DNA of 30,385 nt, taken from a virus. Made by a program: the position numbers and the translations under genes. Below are positions 12,001 through 18,244 of the stretch, in pieces (position 1 is the first letter of the stretch; every line of letters begins with the position of its first letter). The stretch lies in IMG/VR virus record IMGVR_UViG_3300005913_000051, positions 1 through 30,385 of that record. One strand, 5' to 3'. The notes under the pieces are model-generated. The model was not told where the DNA came from and made no database searches. It worked only from the letters and a program-made list of their open reading frames with translations.

Positions 12001-12338
12001 TCGCTGGCAAATAACCTACTGTGGTTATTAGTGTATCCACCGTAGTAGTTAACCTTATTAAGGAAATCTAAATAACTAGCAAAGAATGTTGTTTCGTCTT
12101 TAGTATTTTTTATTACTGTAGTCGGTTCTAACTGATAGTCCTGACGTTTAGTTGTTCCTTCAGTAACATAACTATCACCTTTCTGATATGTTGGAGAAAA
12201 TTGACGACCAATATAGCCATAAAGAGTTGTTAGTGATGGTTCACTAACTAGCTGGTCTACTGTAGCATTTAGAAACTTTTCGTTAACATCAGTTCTAAAT
12301 ACACCAGGAAGTAAATTTATGCTTTTTCTTGCGGCCAT
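1..12338 (-). CDS. Giant baseplate/tail structural protein, 3' end beyond window
   Basis: One reading frame runs without a visible stop from an ATG at 12338 down to base 1, at least 4112 codons; the C-terminus lies outside the window. I checked the frame at the start, near 8.2, 6.5 and 5.1 kb and at the left edge, and it is the same throughout. The N-terminus reads MAARKSINLLPGVFRTDVNE. Most of the chain is Asn/Thr/Tyr/Gly-rich, typical of phage fibre and baseplate beta structure. Seven FG-GAP-like repeats (pattern FGxSI...VGAPG...VYVY) lie at about 3.27-5.48 kb. A repeated Gly/Thr module (AGSGYTSIPTVTISGGG and a diverged second copy) lies at about 1.06-1.26 kb. The gene follows gp53, gp25 and gp6, the position of the T4 wedge protein gp7, so an expanded gp7-type wedge or fibre-bearing protein is my inference. 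No secretion signal or membrane segment is seen. No strong ribosome site is visible; the gene starts 29 bases after the gp6 stop. Confidence 0.85.
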   Translation of the reverse strand, partial: MAARKSINLLPGVFRTDVNEKFLNATVDQLVSEPSLTTLYGYIGRQFSPTYQKGDSYVTEGTTKRQDYQLEPTTVIKNTKDETTFFASYLDFLNKVNYYGGYTNNHSRLFASEYYSFDPQMSYDKFVNFGQYYWLPNGPSTVQVNTGGVELIKGYTVSRNDNQNQYDFTSEGVQNNTLILARGGTYTFTVNQSAGFWIQTELGIDGLINVTPTISSRGVLGVENNGANVGTVTFTVPQSDAQDRFLAQNTVATVDYALPLAFSKVQNRLLSSFLEEFPQFAGLAGQLDGKTVVFVLQDQLTNVEDAWTVAYENSGESVEFDFGDIVPEGSRYGVWEVQLITSGSDQLINIYPTTSIPFDNKVYVKSGINYVNKEFYKEYTAFLEPVPVISSILDTLWIQDGERADIYTKIKIVEFNNFTIDVDNDILNESTYTSPNGIEFTSGLKIQFDNDVTPASYQGKTYYVENVGEAIRLVDETLLVTPELYNDEVATNYPLQRVMLTKSTTGIIPGGTIITVGTSSIEVYTDIAIGSTKITTLDSIANIDKGQAVSGHNSIASGTTVYEAFPDKVFPDYITIKRDALDLNAWSRSNRWVHSAVIEATATYNSEILVLSQDLRAQRPIIQFEGDLQLFNHGRIGKRHIDILDTVITDAFTELEGKTLTTAFGITLFDGMRVLFANDNDPLVKNKIYVLNLVQYEVDSDGAPEGTFHINLTKADDGDAEEWDSVVVGAGRYKGSAWWYNGTQWNESQQKTAAQQDPLFDVYDNNNRSLSNTDYYPRSSFVGTKLFGYQRGTTGTNDSVLGFPLSYRSFNSQGDILFSNYFNTDKFDYVIDQDVTEKSTNIGFLQSIQSNRTTTPKNTWHTVNEPSKQYQIFAFEYDGTNNLFALDVTPKNQNVHGFSDTIPYVKVYQNQKLLKQTQWTISATNKITLNTTLVQGDTINALVYSDQISKEAYYQVPLNLDLNAQNTDITSLTLGQIRNHVVALGTNSTALVGDILGLSNLRDISITGQGGSILQHSAPIPYAELFLIDDKANFVDAIQYAQREYAKFKNKFLELAVSSPGIDSSDPVASVDIILAQININKNVSSPWHYSDMIPYGTLKNVITYSVFDPFVLSYEITNVFSSTTLTNQAVLVYLNGTQLILGKDYSFDATRPAVTFDVNYVTFAVGDVITMVEYANTDGSYIPETPSKLGTYPKFMPEIITDDTYRTAITVIRGHDGSITPAFSDYRDTLLLELEKRIYNNIKLPDSNTYQNELLSAMPGKFRESGYSYSEVWNVTSKGFMTWVGRNRVDFSTNSSFQSNEPFTWNYSRFVDRIDGEYLPGSWRAVYQYFYDTIYPHIRPWEMLGFSTKPNWWEDRYGAGPYTGGNKLLWDDLEAGRIYGGPRSLVDMGSGVGIDTNYARPGLSQIIPVDQNGYLLSPEKVVALASNSIDAATSWATGQLGPVEWAWRSSSDYPYVLQQAMALLKPAVYFGRFIDTYNIRYNTSLRQYLTFVNNHHVRQDEIVYNGYIDPLLPTVINRGAGYLNWIADYLKNLGITPSVKINTMLENYNVKLAYKMAGFSDKKYLQVLAEQSSPTSTNASIMIPDENYDVLLNKSTPLSKLTYSAVIVEKSTNGFSVRGYDLHKPYFTIIPSIANNNGYGITVQDETGYVFNDYQSVKLTVPYGYEFKTIQQVVDFLISYERHLIAQGFTFNDRDGDLGETRNWKLSVREFLFWAQQGWKPGSILVLSPVTNSIKVVTQGNIVDGIEDSQHGSKIVDQNFNLVKNTGYQITRSSNNFSVTLSDDNVLALVELALVQYEHVLVFDNTTVFNDVIYRPELGNRQFRLKLIGQKTDLWDGSMYAPGFVYNNETVPEWQVGVDYLKGDLIVYKEQYYVALKNVPGTTEFNFTTWKQIPKSEIKSGLLSNFSTTAVESQSYYDSYGKIRDKDQMAYSHGLIGYKPRQYLDDLGLTETTQIEFYKGYIKQKGTKNAIDALTKANFNTLSSNINYYEEWAIRTGEYGAITSNPYVEIALDEKAISVNPATIKFVGTDNANEGNGLDTFNQGQLYKFFDQSGAKFNGNIAINRDSHSNYDNDILTAGYVNIDDVDTTIYDIADYSTLDNLTDVIGTGYTIWTAKDFTGKWNVYRVSETNNQVVLLTNALDGYVTWTSSGQHGLVKDDIFLVRGFDVNFDGFYQVYKTPDLKRVTAQYLGNPDNLDDLNTSNGTGMLFVLDSLRFQYMEDSRVFGLTDPKQGWRVGDKIWIDNDGETTTAQGQPYDVPSGGWKVYEKTKPWDYKESLLKSSSEYATNGYGQSVKFSYDGLLATVGSPFANTVPYYSGGAEVTTGRVNTFDKNYAGNLVAGTSLVPAAGNAIVVTSEFGHSIDQAVEKVAIGAPGSYGNIGLVYLYNRPAGTTSFNEPQVLWSKDVTTTGDRFGSSISLSEYGEWLYVGAPGNDRVYVYGLNTHVSSEQDIVSINNRNTLRLDGNVAAFVGDYVTYPLTGATARVISAGNTIIGSSWASNIVVDTAVGFDIGNVAANISINSIDSSLYAETLYSVSNLSVIGTSFTPSVANAADSLLVRNSNRTFIPYLDYTVSGTSISFKENLTQDTYVITQAPYYVLANVIQGESGSAFGSSMDSSLDGAQLGVGAPNANVFVAGEWVQGAGAVYVYDRVIEAFASTGTLTYTTTGTIDLVHKVSIDGITVEDYLPPTIGGTTLTFINPPALGQVVYIETNQFNLLEQLIGVDSLTGGTDAIQTGAAFGTDLTICSNNCAIYVGAPYYDNGTAYNTGAVWKFHNRGRLYGTNTGEALNPTFTPGNTIRLDNYEITLTGTTLDSLVDDINTADILGVTATNANGYLKLDSDSTVAKNLLRILSGSSNGVLQDAEMKVFAFMQIIVSPHNAQGEYFGNKVVLAQNAYMLVIGSERGTTKADATFDDSELTLDDDSTIFTDDINGSGSVYVYELYDDPRNEVENPGRYAFAQQLNLPDIDGNVLTPTDRLNSGDRFGAAIDVMGGQIVVSAPGDDTQGIDTGSIYVFSNPAMTRGWNLIRYEQPRVDVDTVNRMFLYSKVSNTILTNLEFIDPAKGKILGVADQEISFKTEYDPAVYNRGAKANSAFHWSDSQVNQVWWNLGQVRFVDYEQSNLEYRSINWGRLFPGSLVEICEWVESTVLPSQYVDAGYDGIPKYADNSNYVEVSRVNPISNIIESVYYFWVTNKTSLTGNDETRNLSIQTIANYIANPKSQGIAYSAIIQNNAIIVYNVSEYLSAQNTILHLDHDLLKNSSLIHSEYELIQQGNPVDLIPSKIVNKMIDSLSGIDANGRTVPDPTLNPADRYGIDIRPRQTIFSDRLKAMGDLVTYVNSILITKPIARQYDLTQMLSEEAKPSIKLGEYDIAIPTEVELPYINTSDLLTGYKVLVEQDTTQDNLWVLYELQADNTWALAKIQSYKTSLYWSYVDWYAAGYDANEVIEYVVDTLPDALKLSASIGDEVLVKVTTATGGGWNLLTVTNDGTYATVGIQNGTIQLSKSLGNFSDNGIGLGNQGFEANRFDQSPNIETRYIINALRDDIFVGELQGEFNKLFFVMINYLFTEQQYVDWVFKTSFISVTHYLRELGQPANYIKDNLTYYENYIEEVKPYRTKIREYLTNYTRNDSFGGDLTDFDLAPYYDQDLKQFRSPSGEYVAKDSSLWSTGYLNNNGGLVNIDYPNWYNNRTFVVDNIIITNAGSGYTSIPTVTISGGGSNVQATATATINGDTGSVTSITVVTEGKDYVTTPTITINGTTVSNVTIIGGNANIISNTYTVNSTNGLFVGMSANTAFTANTIIENIDRANLKIVMTTANTSVFTNTAISFGFTTTTQQGTPATAYAVLKNNKIRTFDTKLKFDRISYGTSVQPWQTNTFFESNTIVSYGNVGYQVIANVTTSNSFVTSEYTVYSAADFDNANDRILAYYSPQSDMAAKDLNQLIPGIEYPGVQIQGLNFNQQPGFSGEILANVTFSGAHGLVAGHTGNVIIQPEADMYLNFLADHIFTVDGSTSAYPLYSVFTANIGDFITQPSTGANAIVYGNAIGATQGNVISSATAYFIKNNDFTFNTTGNIFINGDTLLSSNVFAGNTSTWSNVSIKPISSTIALTTA
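1060..1262 (-). repeat. Repeated Gly/Thr-rich beta module inside giant protein
   Basis: On the minus strand this stretch encodes AGSGYTSIPTVTISGGG, then a short linker with ATATATINGDTGSVTSI, then EGKDYVTTPTITING. The second half is a diverged copy of the first. This kind of (G/D)YxxxPTxTI repeat is common in phage and bacterial surface proteins. It is the clearest internal repeat in the last third of the visible chain. Confidence 0.55.
3270..5480 (-). repeat. Seven FG-GAP-like repeats inside giant protein
   Basis: Read on the minus strand, seven segments match the FG-GAP pattern, in order: NGFGQSVKFSYDGLLATVGS (about 5.42-5.48 kb), SEFGHSID...VAIGAPGS...VYLY (5.17-5.27), DRFGSSIS...LYVGAPGN..VYVY (5.02-5.11), SAFGSSMD...LGVGAPN...VYVY (4.38-4.52), AAFGTDLT...IYVGAPY...VWKF (4.00-4.14), EYFGNKVV...LVIGSE...VYVYE (3.50-3.70) and DRFGAAID...VVSAPGD...IYVF (3.27-3.41). 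FG-GAP repeats form beta-propeller blades, as in integrin alpha chains, and seven is the number in that propeller. Spacing is irregular (about 55 to 200 residues), so insertions between blades are likely. Positions are approximate. Confidence 0.7.
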
Positions 12339-12367
12339 TATTTTCTCATCTTTTGAATAGTATTCAT

Positions 12368-15300
12368 TTACGCTGTCACGGTTTGATTAAGTTGTGCGGC
12401 TGTAATAGCTGTAATAATTTGCACATTATCTACCGTGGCCGCACTTACGATAATCTCATTGTACTCTGCATTGATCTGTAAGAGACTACCAAAGGTTTCG
12501 GTTGCACTGCTTGGAACTATGGTCACACTGGCTATGTTCGGAGCCAACACGCTGTGGAGGTACGCACTTAGTTCACTGAAGTAGAATGTTTCTCCGAAGT
12601 CCCAATTGTTTAAATCAAAGTAAGTATTGATTGCCGCAATCACACTAGTCTTCACGTTATTATCACTGACAACCACGCTAGAGTTTTTGACTACTTTAAA
12701 CGTTGCCTGCAGTGCAGGTTCTGCCTTGCCACCAAAGATAGGTTTAAACTTAGCAGGATTATATATCACTGTATCCGACACTGTCTTATAGTTCTCTAGA
12801 TTGCTATAGTCTGTTCCTAAGACCTCTGGGGTAGGCGCTGTTGGTTGGACAACTGTGTTAGTTGTATCCTGCAACCAAGCAAGATAGTCTGTGGCGTAAG
12901 ATTTAGTTAGTATGTACAAGTCAACAATGTTATTTGGGCTTGGATCAATACGTCTATTATTTGGACTGCTGTGTCTATATTGGAAGTATATGTCTTGTCT
13001 TCCTACCTTAGCAGTATATCCAGTAACCACAGACACTGTATAAACTGCGCCACTGATTGCTAATTGATAGAACTTGTCAGTACTTGGAATATAAAATAAT
13101 TGTCCATGTTGATAAAGAGTTTTTGCAGTTTCAAGGGCAACAAGAGAATTATATGTACTAACTACTAAACTGTTGCTCACTGACGTTTGTATAACAAAAT
13201 TATCGTAGCCATAGGTATTTTGGAAATAGACATATTTCTGAGCTGTTAAGGTAGTAGGACTTACCAGTATTTCAAATAGTTCTGGATTGTCTGGAACACC
13301 ATCATCGTTTGAATCAGGGAATGTAACTAATACTTTATTGGGATTAGAATACCCATCTGTTTCGACAACATTGTCATAAATGTGCCATTGGTATTCTAAT
13401 GCCAATGGGTTAGAATCATCTGGGTTTGTATTCATTTTTAATACATTGATCTGATCACGTATGGTAAATCCTGTTCGTGGGTCGTATATTTTAACGGCTT
13501 CGTCAAAATAGAAATTAGTTTCTCTGACACTTTCAAATACGTATTGGAGCCCTCTATAATAGACTGAATATGTTTGCCCCACTGTTTGGAATCTAATTAA
13601 CCAACTAGAATCAAGACCAGCTGAACTAGTATTGCCTGCGGCTGACAGATTAAACGCACCGTTGTTCATATTTTCCGGTGTTATTATAGTCCAGGCTGAT
13701 GTGGTTACATCGTAGCGCAGACCAAAGTCTTTGAATGCTTGTATATAGTCAACCATACTGGTAGTCACAGCAGTAGTTAATGTATTATTAAATACTGGAA
13801 ATACCCGGATAGCCTCTGCACCTGTTGGAACAATCTGATTTAATGTTATTGGGCCACTGCCATTGGCTAAATTACCTTCACCACCATTGGTTCCATCTGC
13901 TAAGACCTCAATGATTTCAGCATAGATATAATACTTGTCTCCGGCGTTGTTTGGCGTTCCGGTTTTAATTGTGTTTTGTGCATCAAAATATTTGCCTGCG
14001 CCTGCGGAGAATTTTACAATAGAGCCTTGTTTAACATATTTTTTACTGTCACTAACATAATGGCCAACTTGTAATATGTTGTCAGTAGCATCATAAAAAT
14101 ATCCAGTAATGCCTGCATCATCTAATGCCTTATTCCAATACGTGTTTGTCACACCAATTTGTGCATAATTAGAATAGAAGAACTGTAATGTATCTTTTTT
14201 CTTAAGTAATGATATAATCTGATTAGTAATTACTTTGTAGATGTCACTGGTAGTAACAAAACTAAAACTAAATGTGTCAGTGATCTCATCCTTGTACAAT
14301 ATACCATCCTGGCAGAATATGTTCGTGCTAGAATATTTTCCAGTGCTGTCAATGACGTCTAGATATCTACTGATACCGCTCGATGTCCTATTAACCCCTT
14401 TAACTTTCAACACGCTGTTGAATAACGTGTAAGGCAATATGTTATAGTCCTCGCCTGTTACCATGCGATCTTGTGTGTAGTATTGTTGTGGTGCTTTTTG
14501 TCTTACCTCTTCAACAGTTTCACGTGCTGTTGCATTGGTTACAGTATATCGTAAGCTAGCACGGATATTAACAGTCTCTATCCTTCCTGCTTTACTAACA
14601 TAATTTATAGGTATAACTATTCCACGCATTTCGTCGGGTGATATTTTGTAGCTTAATCCGTTGCTGGTCCTGTAGTACAATCTAAATCTACCTTGTGGCA
14701 TTGTTGCAAAACTTCCATCGCCAAATATCAAATCAATTTGATCGCCTGCACGTGTGTTTACTTGATAGATGTTCTTGTTAGTGCTAGTGTTATAAATGAT
14801 ATTTGTAGCACCAACACTAGGTACTGGTGTCCATAGTGTGTCAATATTACCATTTGAATCTAATTTGTATAACCAAACATCTAAATTATTAATATTGTCA
14901 ACGTTTACGTTGTATGCTCTATTAGGGAGACTTTCTTGGAAGTTGATGTCTATACTTTTTAGTCCGCCTTGTTTAAAGTACATGAAGAATCCGGTATTGT
15001 TACTGCCATTACCTAGATTGTCATTCTTGTACAATATGTTGAAACTGCTAGTTGGCCTTGGCGCGACTTCATAGATATAAGATTGGCCTGCTGATGTTGG
15101 GCTTACCATTTCAAATGATGTCTGTGACCCTTCAATGGCGGCACTAAACGCATAGGTAGCTGTTATGTTTGGTACTAGATTAATCTGATATTCTTCATTT
15201 AGTATGCTATTGATTAATTTACTGTTGCTTGGCTTGCCTATTGACTGTGTTGTGTTAAGGCTACTATTAATCACTGCATTAAATTGTTCTTGCCAATTAT

Positions 15301-15748
15301 CGTTTGCACTGTCTGCCCAATTGATCACTAATCCTGATAGGTTAAGACCATTGCTGTCATAAACTGTTTCTGTAGTACTAACTGAATCAATCTTAAGCAG
15401 GCCATTAGCTGGAATATTACGTTTGGGATTGTAGCTGATTAGACGTGCTAGTTTTAATACTGAGTCACGGCGCTGTGCGGTGTCAATAAAGTTTTCACGT
15501 GCATTTAGATCTCCTCTAAATGCCAGACTTTGTCCTAAGAAACTTAATAGGTCAATCAGAGCGATAAACTCACTTGATTCAATGAAGTCGTTAAAGTCTT
15601 CAGGATAGTATAAGCGGAGATAGTCCACCATACTCTTTCTTAGAGTCTCATAGTCATAGCTTTGGAAATCAGCATTGCGGAAGGTCTGATATAGTTTAGT
15701 CCAATCTTCAGCGACTAGTAAACTGCTTTGTCTTGTGGTAATTGCCAT
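12368..15748 (-). CDS. gp6: Baseplate wedge protein gp6
   Basis: Wedge protein that forms the inner ring of the T4-type baseplate. The N-terminus carries the recognisable gp6 region: LRKSMVDYLRLYYPEDFNDF at residues 36-55, then a helical stretch ending in RENFIDTAQRRDSVLKLA near 84-101, then a Pro/Asn-rich beta region. At 1126 residues it is much longer than T4 gp6 (about 660); the extra length is mostly Tyr/Asn/Thr-rich sequence in the middle and C-terminal half. It lies between gp25 upstream and the giant gene downstream, the T4-like wedge grouping. The start is preceded at 18 bases by a late-promoter-like element; the ribosome site is weak (CAGGGA). Confidence 0.88.
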   Translation of the reverse strand: MAITTRQSSLLVAEDWTKLYQTFRNADFQSYDYETLRKSMVDYLRLYYPEDFNDFIESSEFIALIDLLSFLGQSLAFRGDLNARENFIDTAQRRDSVLKLARLISYNPKRNIPANGLLKIDSVSTTETVYDSNGLNLSGLVINWADSANDNWQEQFNAVINSSLNTTQSIGKPSNSKLINSILNEEYQINLVPNITATYAFSAAIEGSQTSFEMVSPTSAGQSYIYEVAPRPTSSFNILYKNDNLGNGSNNTGFFMYFKQGGLKSIDINFQESLPNRAYNVNVDNINNLDVWLYKLDSNGNIDTLWTPVPSVGATNIIYNTSTNKNIYQVNTRAGDQIDLIFGDGSFATMPQGRFRLYYRTSNGLSYKISPDEMRGIVIPINYVSKAGRIETVNIRASLRYTVTNATARETVEEVRQKAPQQYYTQDRMVTGEDYNILPYTLFNSVLKVKGVNRTSSGISRYLDVIDSTGKYSSTNIFCQDGILYKDEITDTFSFSFVTTSDIYKVITNQIISLLKKKDTLQFFYSNYAQIGVTNTYWNKALDDAGITGYFYDATDNILQVGHYVSDSKKYVKQGSIVKFSAGAGKYFDAQNTIKTGTPNNAGDKYYIYAEIIEVLADGTNGGEGNLANGSGPITLNQIVPTGAEAIRVFPVFNNTLTTAVTTSMVDYIQAFKDFGLRYDVTTSAWTIITPENMNNGAFNLSAAGNTSSAGLDSSWLIRFQTVGQTYSVYYRGLQYVFESVRETNFYFDEAVKIYDPRTGFTIRDQINVLKMNTNPDDSNPLALEYQWHIYDNVVETDGYSNPNKVLVTFPDSNDDGVPDNPELFEILVSPTTLTAQKYVYFQNTYGYDNFVIQTSVSNSLVVSTYNSLVALETAKTLYQHGQLFYIPSTDKFYQLAISGAVYTVSVVTGYTAKVGRQDIYFQYRHSSPNNRRIDPSPNNIVDLYILTKSYATDYLAWLQDTTNTVVQPTAPTPEVLGTDYSNLENYKTVSDTVIYNPAKFKPIFGGKAEPALQATFKVVKNSSVVVSDNNVKTSVIAAINTYFDLNNWDFGETFYFSELSAYLHSVLAPNIASVTIVPSSATETFGSLLQINAEYNEIIVSAATVDNVQIITAITAAQLNQTVTA

Positions 15749-15766
15749 ATAATTTTTCCCTGTATA

Positions 15767-15777
15767 ATGTATTTATT
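15767..15777 (-). promoter_or_regulatory. Putative T4-type late promoter ahead of gp6
   Basis: On the minus strand this reads AATAAATACAT, close to the T4 late -10 element TATAAATA recognised by gp55. It sits in the 52-base gap between gp25 and gp6, 18 bases before the gp6 ATG. The identical 11-mer occurs ahead of the first minus-strand gene at 22145-22155, which argues against chance. No -35 is expected for this class. Confidence 0.6.
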
Positions 15778-15800
15778 AGGATTAAAAAGTGCTATGTTAA

Positions 15801-16178
15801 TTATACGGCAGTTAGGGTATTATTTTGATTGTCAAATTGTAGATTCATTACATTGATCTGATTTGTTAATACGTAGCGTAATTCTAGTTCAACTTGTATG
15901 CCTTGTGCATATTCTGTTACTACTACATTGTCTATGCTTAGCCTAGGATCGTAGCTGGCTACTGTTTTAATATCGGTAACTATGACACTTTTTAAATCTT
16001 CTGTTAAGGGTTCGTGCACCACGTTCCAGATGATTGTGCCAAAATCAGGATTCATTAATTTCTCACCTTTGCGGATGTAGAAATGATTGATCAGATCCTG
16101 TTTGATTAACTCAAAATCCGTGAGGCGGAATTTGCGATTGCGCCCTACTGTTGAAAATCCTCTGTACATGATAGCCAT
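15801..16178 (-). CDS. gp25: Baseplate wedge protein gp25
   Basis: Small wedge protein (125 aa; T4 gp25 is 132) of the gp25/TssE family that links the baseplate to the start of the sheath. Visible family features are RKGEKLMNPDFGTIIWN at residues 36-52, followed by HEPLTEDL, the place of the conserved Glu-Pro motif (EPL here), and then VIVTDIKTVASYDPRL near 65-80. It starts 8 bases after the gp5-like stop and is followed 52 bases later by gp6, as expected for a wedge operon. An ATAAATA sequence lies just 5 bases before the ATG, on the minus strand. Confidence 0.9.
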   Translation of the reverse strand: MAIMYRGFSTVGRNRKFRLTDFELIKQDLINHFYIRKGEKLMNPDFGTIIWNVVHEPLTEDLKSVIVTDIKTVASYDPRLSIDNVVVTEYAQGIQVELELRYVLTNQINVMNLQFDNQNNTLTAV

Positions 16179-16186
16179 AGTAATAT

Positions 16187-18241
16187 TTATCCTGCTTGAA
16201 CAGCCTGCACTTGCGGTGCTAGTGTTGCTACTGCAAATTTGCCTTTTTGGAAATAGGTGTTACCAGTTGTTCCGTTAGCATCTGCTCCACCACCGGTCGT
16301 TCTCCATTTTTTAGCACCACCAGCACCTAATAAATGGCTAACTGCTAATATGCCGCCAACTTCTTCAGGTGAAGTGTCTTGTGCTATCGTTCCATTGTTT
16401 AACAATGATGTATAATTTTTCTTAGTATATCCAACCATGGCACTTTCTTGTATAGTTTCGTTGCCTAAGAACGTTGCTCGATCTGTGATTCCGTCCTTGC
16501 CTGTCCATGAGTTAGGATTAGTTAGATCGGCGTTGCTGGTTACTGACGATTTGATGTATCCCTCGTCGATTAGAGCTTGGTAGCCCATTTGATACTTGCC
16601 CACATAGCCTAATTCATTGACTGCGGCATAATCACCACTGCTCTCACTCTTGCCTATCTGTGCCATGTATGCCGTTAGTTCATCTTTGCTGAGATTACCT
16701 ACCGTACCGGTTGGCACTGGTTGGTTTCTAATATCATACGTTCCACCTGGGTTGACTACTTCGGTTCCGGCCACATTTTTCGTAGCATCAAACGCACCTT
16801 TGAATGTTGGTTGTGCTGTGATTCTTGAATTAGAATTTTCTGGGTTGAAGAATCTTGCTTGTTGTCCTCTCGGGTAAGGTTCGTGCGTTGGTGCTGACGT
16901 ACAAATAGTGTTAAGTGATCGTGGAGTCGGTTGCCAAAAACCGCCCTTCAATGTAGTGTCGCTCAGATTATACTCTTTCAGGCCTCTCACGGCATCGACC
17001 GTTTCTGTTCCACCACTGTTCTGTAGTATCTGCGAGCCTTCTAATGCTAATACACCACCTGCTTTAACTGATATCTTAGCATCAGCTTGTATTTTAAATT
17101 GTCCGCCGGATTTAAATGCTGTAGTTCCTGTGGATGTTACTGACAGTTTGTTCTGTAGTAAAGTGGTCTCTCCTGTTTCTATCTGTAGCTTGTTCTCTGC
17201 TCGCATCCTGATAGCACCGCCCGACTCAAAATTGATGTTGCTGTCGGAATGGAAATTCATAGTTCCTTCACTGCGTACATTAAATCCGCCCTTGCTGTAC
17301 ATGCTGATCGTACCGTCCTTGTCCATCTCAATCCATGTGTTTCCGTTAGCATGCGATAGATATATCATTTCGTTAGTGTCGTGGAACATTATTTGATGTC
17401 CCTTAGCTGTTCTCAATCTTACCAATTGGTCTACGCCCAAGTTTGTTCCATCATCCATAACAAAGGTATGTCCACCTTTGCGTGTTTTAACTTTATGGTA
17501 TTCACTGGTCAGGGTGTTATTGTTTAGCTTGGTTAGATAGTCTGGATCTTCAGCAGGGTCATTTGTTGGGCGACCCGGAGTGCTGATGCCAAATACTGCA
17601 CTAGGAGTTTCTCGCTGGCTACTGCTGGATATAGATCCACGTATAGAGTCAGTGTCTAACCCCTGTTGCTTCAATATATTATATTGAGGAATATGTATAG
17701 GTTTAGCTATATTATAGAATGCAGAATTAGTTATATTTTCAGTAACATTTTCGTTAAATTCTACAACTGGTACGTTGACATTACTAGTAAACTTGTTTGG
17801 GCCCAATCGCACGTTCGTACTGCCTGCTAGTCCTGGCAACATGTGATGACTAAGATTAGGATTTACGCAACCCATCCAATAGCCACGCAACGGGTCTCCC
17901 GCAATGAATAATACTATAACATGGACGCCAATGTCTGGTGGCACCATCCACATACCGTAGGTATGGGCCACACTGGTAAAAGATTCGTGATCATCACTTA
18001 GATCAGGATTTGTTGTGTACCCCATAAATGGACTAGAATAACTAACTGTGCGCCAATTTAACGGTTCGCTTTCAACACCACCTAGATCTGGTATCCACAC
18101 TTGCACTCGACCACTACGTGTTGGATCTAAATTATTTTTAACTATACCAATATATGGATGTGGGTCAACACGAGTGGCGGCTGTATCCTCTCTCCGTAAG
18201 TTTCTAGTTACCTTAGTGCCTGATCTAAAATCTATTGCCAT
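16187..18241 (-). CDS. gp5: Baseplate hub needle gp5-like with C-terminal muralytic domain
   Basis: Central spike of the tail that pierces the envelope and digests peptidoglycan. Residues about 28-135 form the OB-fold (PYIGIVKNNLDPTRSGRVQV, then GMWMVPPDIGVHVIVLFIAG). Residues about 275-410 are a repetitive beta-helix (IYLSHANGNTWIEM, FNVRSEGTMNFHSDSNINF, QFKIQADAKISVKAGGVL), the needle. Residues about 517-675 look like a lysozyme/transglycosylase fold: IGKSESSGDY with candidate catalytic Glu533, then GYVGKYQMGYQAL. In T4 gp5 (575 aa) the lysozyme lies between OB-fold and needle; here it follows the needle. The gene starts 3 bases after the 854-aa gene, so the two are probably co-translated. 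Confidence 0.85.
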   Translation of the reverse strand: MAIDFRSGTKVTRNLRREDTAATRVDPHPYIGIVKNNLDPTRSGRVQVWIPDLGGVESEPLNWRTVSYSSPFMGYTTNPDLSDDHESFTSVAHTYGMWMVPPDIGVHVIVLFIAGDPLRGYWMGCVNPNLSHHMLPGLAGSTNVRLGPNKFTSNVNVPVVEFNENVTENITNSAFYNIAKPIHIPQYNILKQQGLDTDSIRGSISSSSQRETPSAVFGISTPGRPTNDPAEDPDYLTKLNNNTLTSEYHKVKTRKGGHTFVMDDGTNLGVDQLVRLRTAKGHQIMFHDTNEMIYLSHANGNTWIEMDKDGTISMYSKGGFNVRSEGTMNFHSDSNINFESGGAIRMRAENKLQIETGETTLLQNKLSVTSTGTTAFKSGGQFKIQADAKISVKAGGVLALEGSQILQNSGGTETVDAVRGLKEYNLSDTTLKGGFWQPTPRSLNTICTSAPTHEPYPRGQQARFFNPENSNSRITAQPTFKGAFDATKNVAGTEVVNPGGTYDIRNQPVPTGTVGNLSKDELTAYMAQIGKSESSGDYAAVNELGYVGKYQMGYQALIDEGYIKSSVTSNADLTNPNSWTGKDGITDRATFLGNETIQESAMVGYTKKNYTSLLNNGTIAQDTSPEEVGGILAVSHLLGAGGAKKWRTTGGGADANGTTGNTYFQKGKFAVATLAPQVQAVQAG

Positions 18242-18244
18242 TGA

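Noticed and set aside
16184-16190. ATAAATA on the minus strand just before gp25 as a third late promoter
   Set aside because: It ends 5 bases from the ATG, so transcription would begin inside the gene. It also lacks the AATAAATACAT form shared by the other two sites.
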